A stretch of 64,000 bases of DNA, from assembly GCA_024681515.1 (NCBI GenBank), contig JAILAR010000174.1:124001-188000 (forward strand), written 5' to 3'. Positions 63,052 through 64,000 of the stretch are shown in pieces. Within the stretch, counting starts at the first letter, position 1. Every line of letters begins with the position of its first letter. The stretch comes from Eubacterium sp. (lineage in GTDB: Bacteria > Bacillota > Clostridia > Lachnospirales > Lachnospiraceae). The notes beneath the pieces are model-generated. The model was given only the letters and a program-made list of their open reading frames with translations. It did no database searches and was not told the DNA's origin. The position numbers and the translations under genes are program-made.

Positions 63052-63113
63052 TAAAAAAAAGAGTGAAATCACAAAAATCACAAAAATCATAAAGTGGTTC
63101 CACTCTTTTTTCA
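63052..63113. terminator. bidirectional terminator between rpmB and the phosphatase gene
   Basis: AAAAAAGAGTG (63055-63065) pairs with CACTCTTTTTT (63101-63111); both ends have A/T tracts. The 35-nt loop repeats AAAATCAC. Confidence 0.75.
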
Positions 63114-63124
63114 GTGTTCACCCA

Positions 63125-64000
63125 TCAATCTTTGCCAAGGAAAGTAAGACTTACCATAGTGATATCGTCAAACTGGGGCTCTTCTCCGGCGAAACGGTCC
63201 ACCGCTGCCTTCACCCGGAGGATCAGCGATTCATTTCCGATCACCCGGTCATCATTCAGGGCTTTGATCAGACGATCATTTCCGAAACGGTCTCCCTTCG
63301 AATCTTTCGCTTCCGTAACGCCGTCTGTATAAAGGAAGAGCCGGTCTCCGCGCTCCAGCCGGAAGTTATACTCCACATGAGGGATCATTCCGGGCATAAA
63401 GCAAATGGGCGGTCCGTGGGGTGTCTTTTCGATCTTATACCCCTCCTCGTCATTTGCTTTCAGGACAGCCGGGAAATTATGCCCTGCATTGCATGCATTC
63501 ACTTCACCGGTGGTAAGATCCATGATCCCCAGCCAAACGGTGATGAACATGCCGTTTTCATTTTCCTCGGACAGTTTCTCCTCGGTATAGGTTACGATCT
63601 CCGACGCACTTCCTCCCATTCCTGCGCGAGCCTTCAGCAGGGTTTTGGATATCGCCATGAAAAAAGCCGCGCCCATTCCCTTATCAGAAACATCTGCAAC
63701 AAGAAGAACCAGATGCGTATCGTCGATCATGAAGAAATCATAGAAATCACCGCCAACCTCCCGGGCAGGATTCATCAGGGCAGACACGTCAAATTCCTTC
63801 CGTCCGGAAAGCTGTTCTCCCGTCGGCAGCACATTCCGCTGAAGCTGCGCCGCCAGTGTCAGCTCCGTATCCATACGTTCACTCTCTCTGGACATCCTGT
63901 TCATGGTGTCCATATTTTTGATCGTATCCTCCTCCATCTTATCGATGGACTCAGCAAGAACACGGATCTCCGTGACCCGGCCGACTTTATCCGCCAGCTC
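63125..64000 (-). CDS. SpoIIE/PP2C-type phosphatase with HAMP-like N-terminus (runs off window)
   Basis: The reading frame continues through 64000 without a stop, so the N-terminus is missing. The visible part begins in ELADKVGRVTEIRVLAESIDK, a HAMP/linker helix, and then has the PPM-type core: GGDFYDFFMIDD, LLVADVSDKGMGAAFFM (metal Asp), YTDGVTEAKDSKGD and LDDITMV-like DDITMVSL. Typically a membrane sensor that dephosphorylates an anti-anti-sigma factor (RsbU-like). Convergent with rpmB. Confidence 0.9.
   Translation of the reverse strand, partial: ELADKVGRVTEIRVLAESIDKMEEDTIKNMDTMNRMSRESERMDTELTLAAQLQRNVLPTGEQLSGRKEFDVSALMNPAREVGGDFYDFFMIDDTHLVLLVADVSDKGMGAAFFMAISKTLLKARAGMGGSASEIVTYTEEKLSEENENGMFITVWLGIMDLTTGEVNACNAGHNFPAVLKANDEEGYKIEKTPHGPPICFMPGMIPHVEYNFRLERGDRLFLYTDGVTEAKDSKGDRFGNDRLIKALNDDRVIGNESLILRVKAAVDRFAGEEPQFDDITMVSLTFLGKD

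Overview
The window reads as chromosomal DNA of a Gram-positive clostridium of the family Lachnospiraceae (gut or rumen type). I base this on the gene repertoire (FHA/DUF6382 protein, DUF5688 protein, a membrane-anchored GH5 cellulase, zinc-ribbon L28, Gram-positive type LexA site, CIRCE site), sigma-A type promoters with 17-nt spacers and strong GGAGG ribosome binding sites. Genus is not assigned. Nearly everything is on the minus strand; only argH with a 58-residue follower, tmcAL and rpmB are on plus. I see no phage, transposase, integrase or CRISPR array.

Layout. 1-436: promoter plus CIRCE operator of a heat-shock operon lying off the left edge. 437-3,420: transglutaminase-like protein divergent from argH. 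3,536-10,082: FHA protein, pncB, typA, guaB, tRNA-Gly(GCC). 10,129-12,622: birA, patatin lipase, Lrp regulator, 49-residue membrane peptide. 12,697-18,407: pyrE, coaBC, panD, panC, panB and a DUF2520 reductase (probable PanG), a pantothenate/coenzyme A block; coaD lies at 55 kb. 18,458-26,591: a 1.47-kresidue hybrid sensor kinase, M18 aminopeptidase, Tex. 26,642-34,364: heterodimeric ABC exporter, LCP ligase, chorismate mutase, UvrD-like helicase, SEC-C protein. 34,561-39,764: MacB-type ABC efflux operon with two adaptor proteins. 39,899-42,677: small membrane protein, rarA, stand-alone receiver, TetR regulator. 42,859-43,035: structured, probably non-coding RNA. 43,102-49,652: six-gene Dlt-like envelope acylation operon (transglutaminase, adenylation enzyme, carrier protein, MBOAT, SGNH-like protein, lipoprotein) with its own promoter. 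49,918-55,685: cold shock protein, DUF5688 protein, recA with SOS box, divergent tmcAL, DivIVA-like protein, coaD. 55,714-64,000: rsmD, GH5 cellulase, recG, DAK2/YloV-type protein, Asp23, rpmB and a truncated SpoIIE-type phosphatase.

The most unusual signal is in the gaps between genes. A modular family of about 100-nt repeats fills intra-operon gaps between a stop codon and the next ribosome binding site (near 6.2, 13.4, 15.4, 18.4, 39.8, 60.2 and 62.2 kb), always in the orientation of transcription. Four full copies fold into a long stem with a 3x3 or 4x3 internal loop followed by a GC hairpin, and the paired positions change together between copies, as expected of a conserved RNA fold or an inverted-repeat mobile unit. 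A second module (14.8 and 60.3 kb) starts exactly at the TAG stop codon of the upstream gene in both copies. Independently, short tandem duplications are frequent: three genes have their stop-codon region duplicated downstream, and coaD carries an in-frame 15-nt x3 array.

Other points of interest are the Dlt-like operon, whose SGNH-like protein has Cys where the Ser nucleophile is expected; the hybrid kinase, whose H-box His and upstream Asn are exchanged; and two promoters embedded in terminator-like hairpins. All functional calls come from reading motifs and context; no database search was possible.
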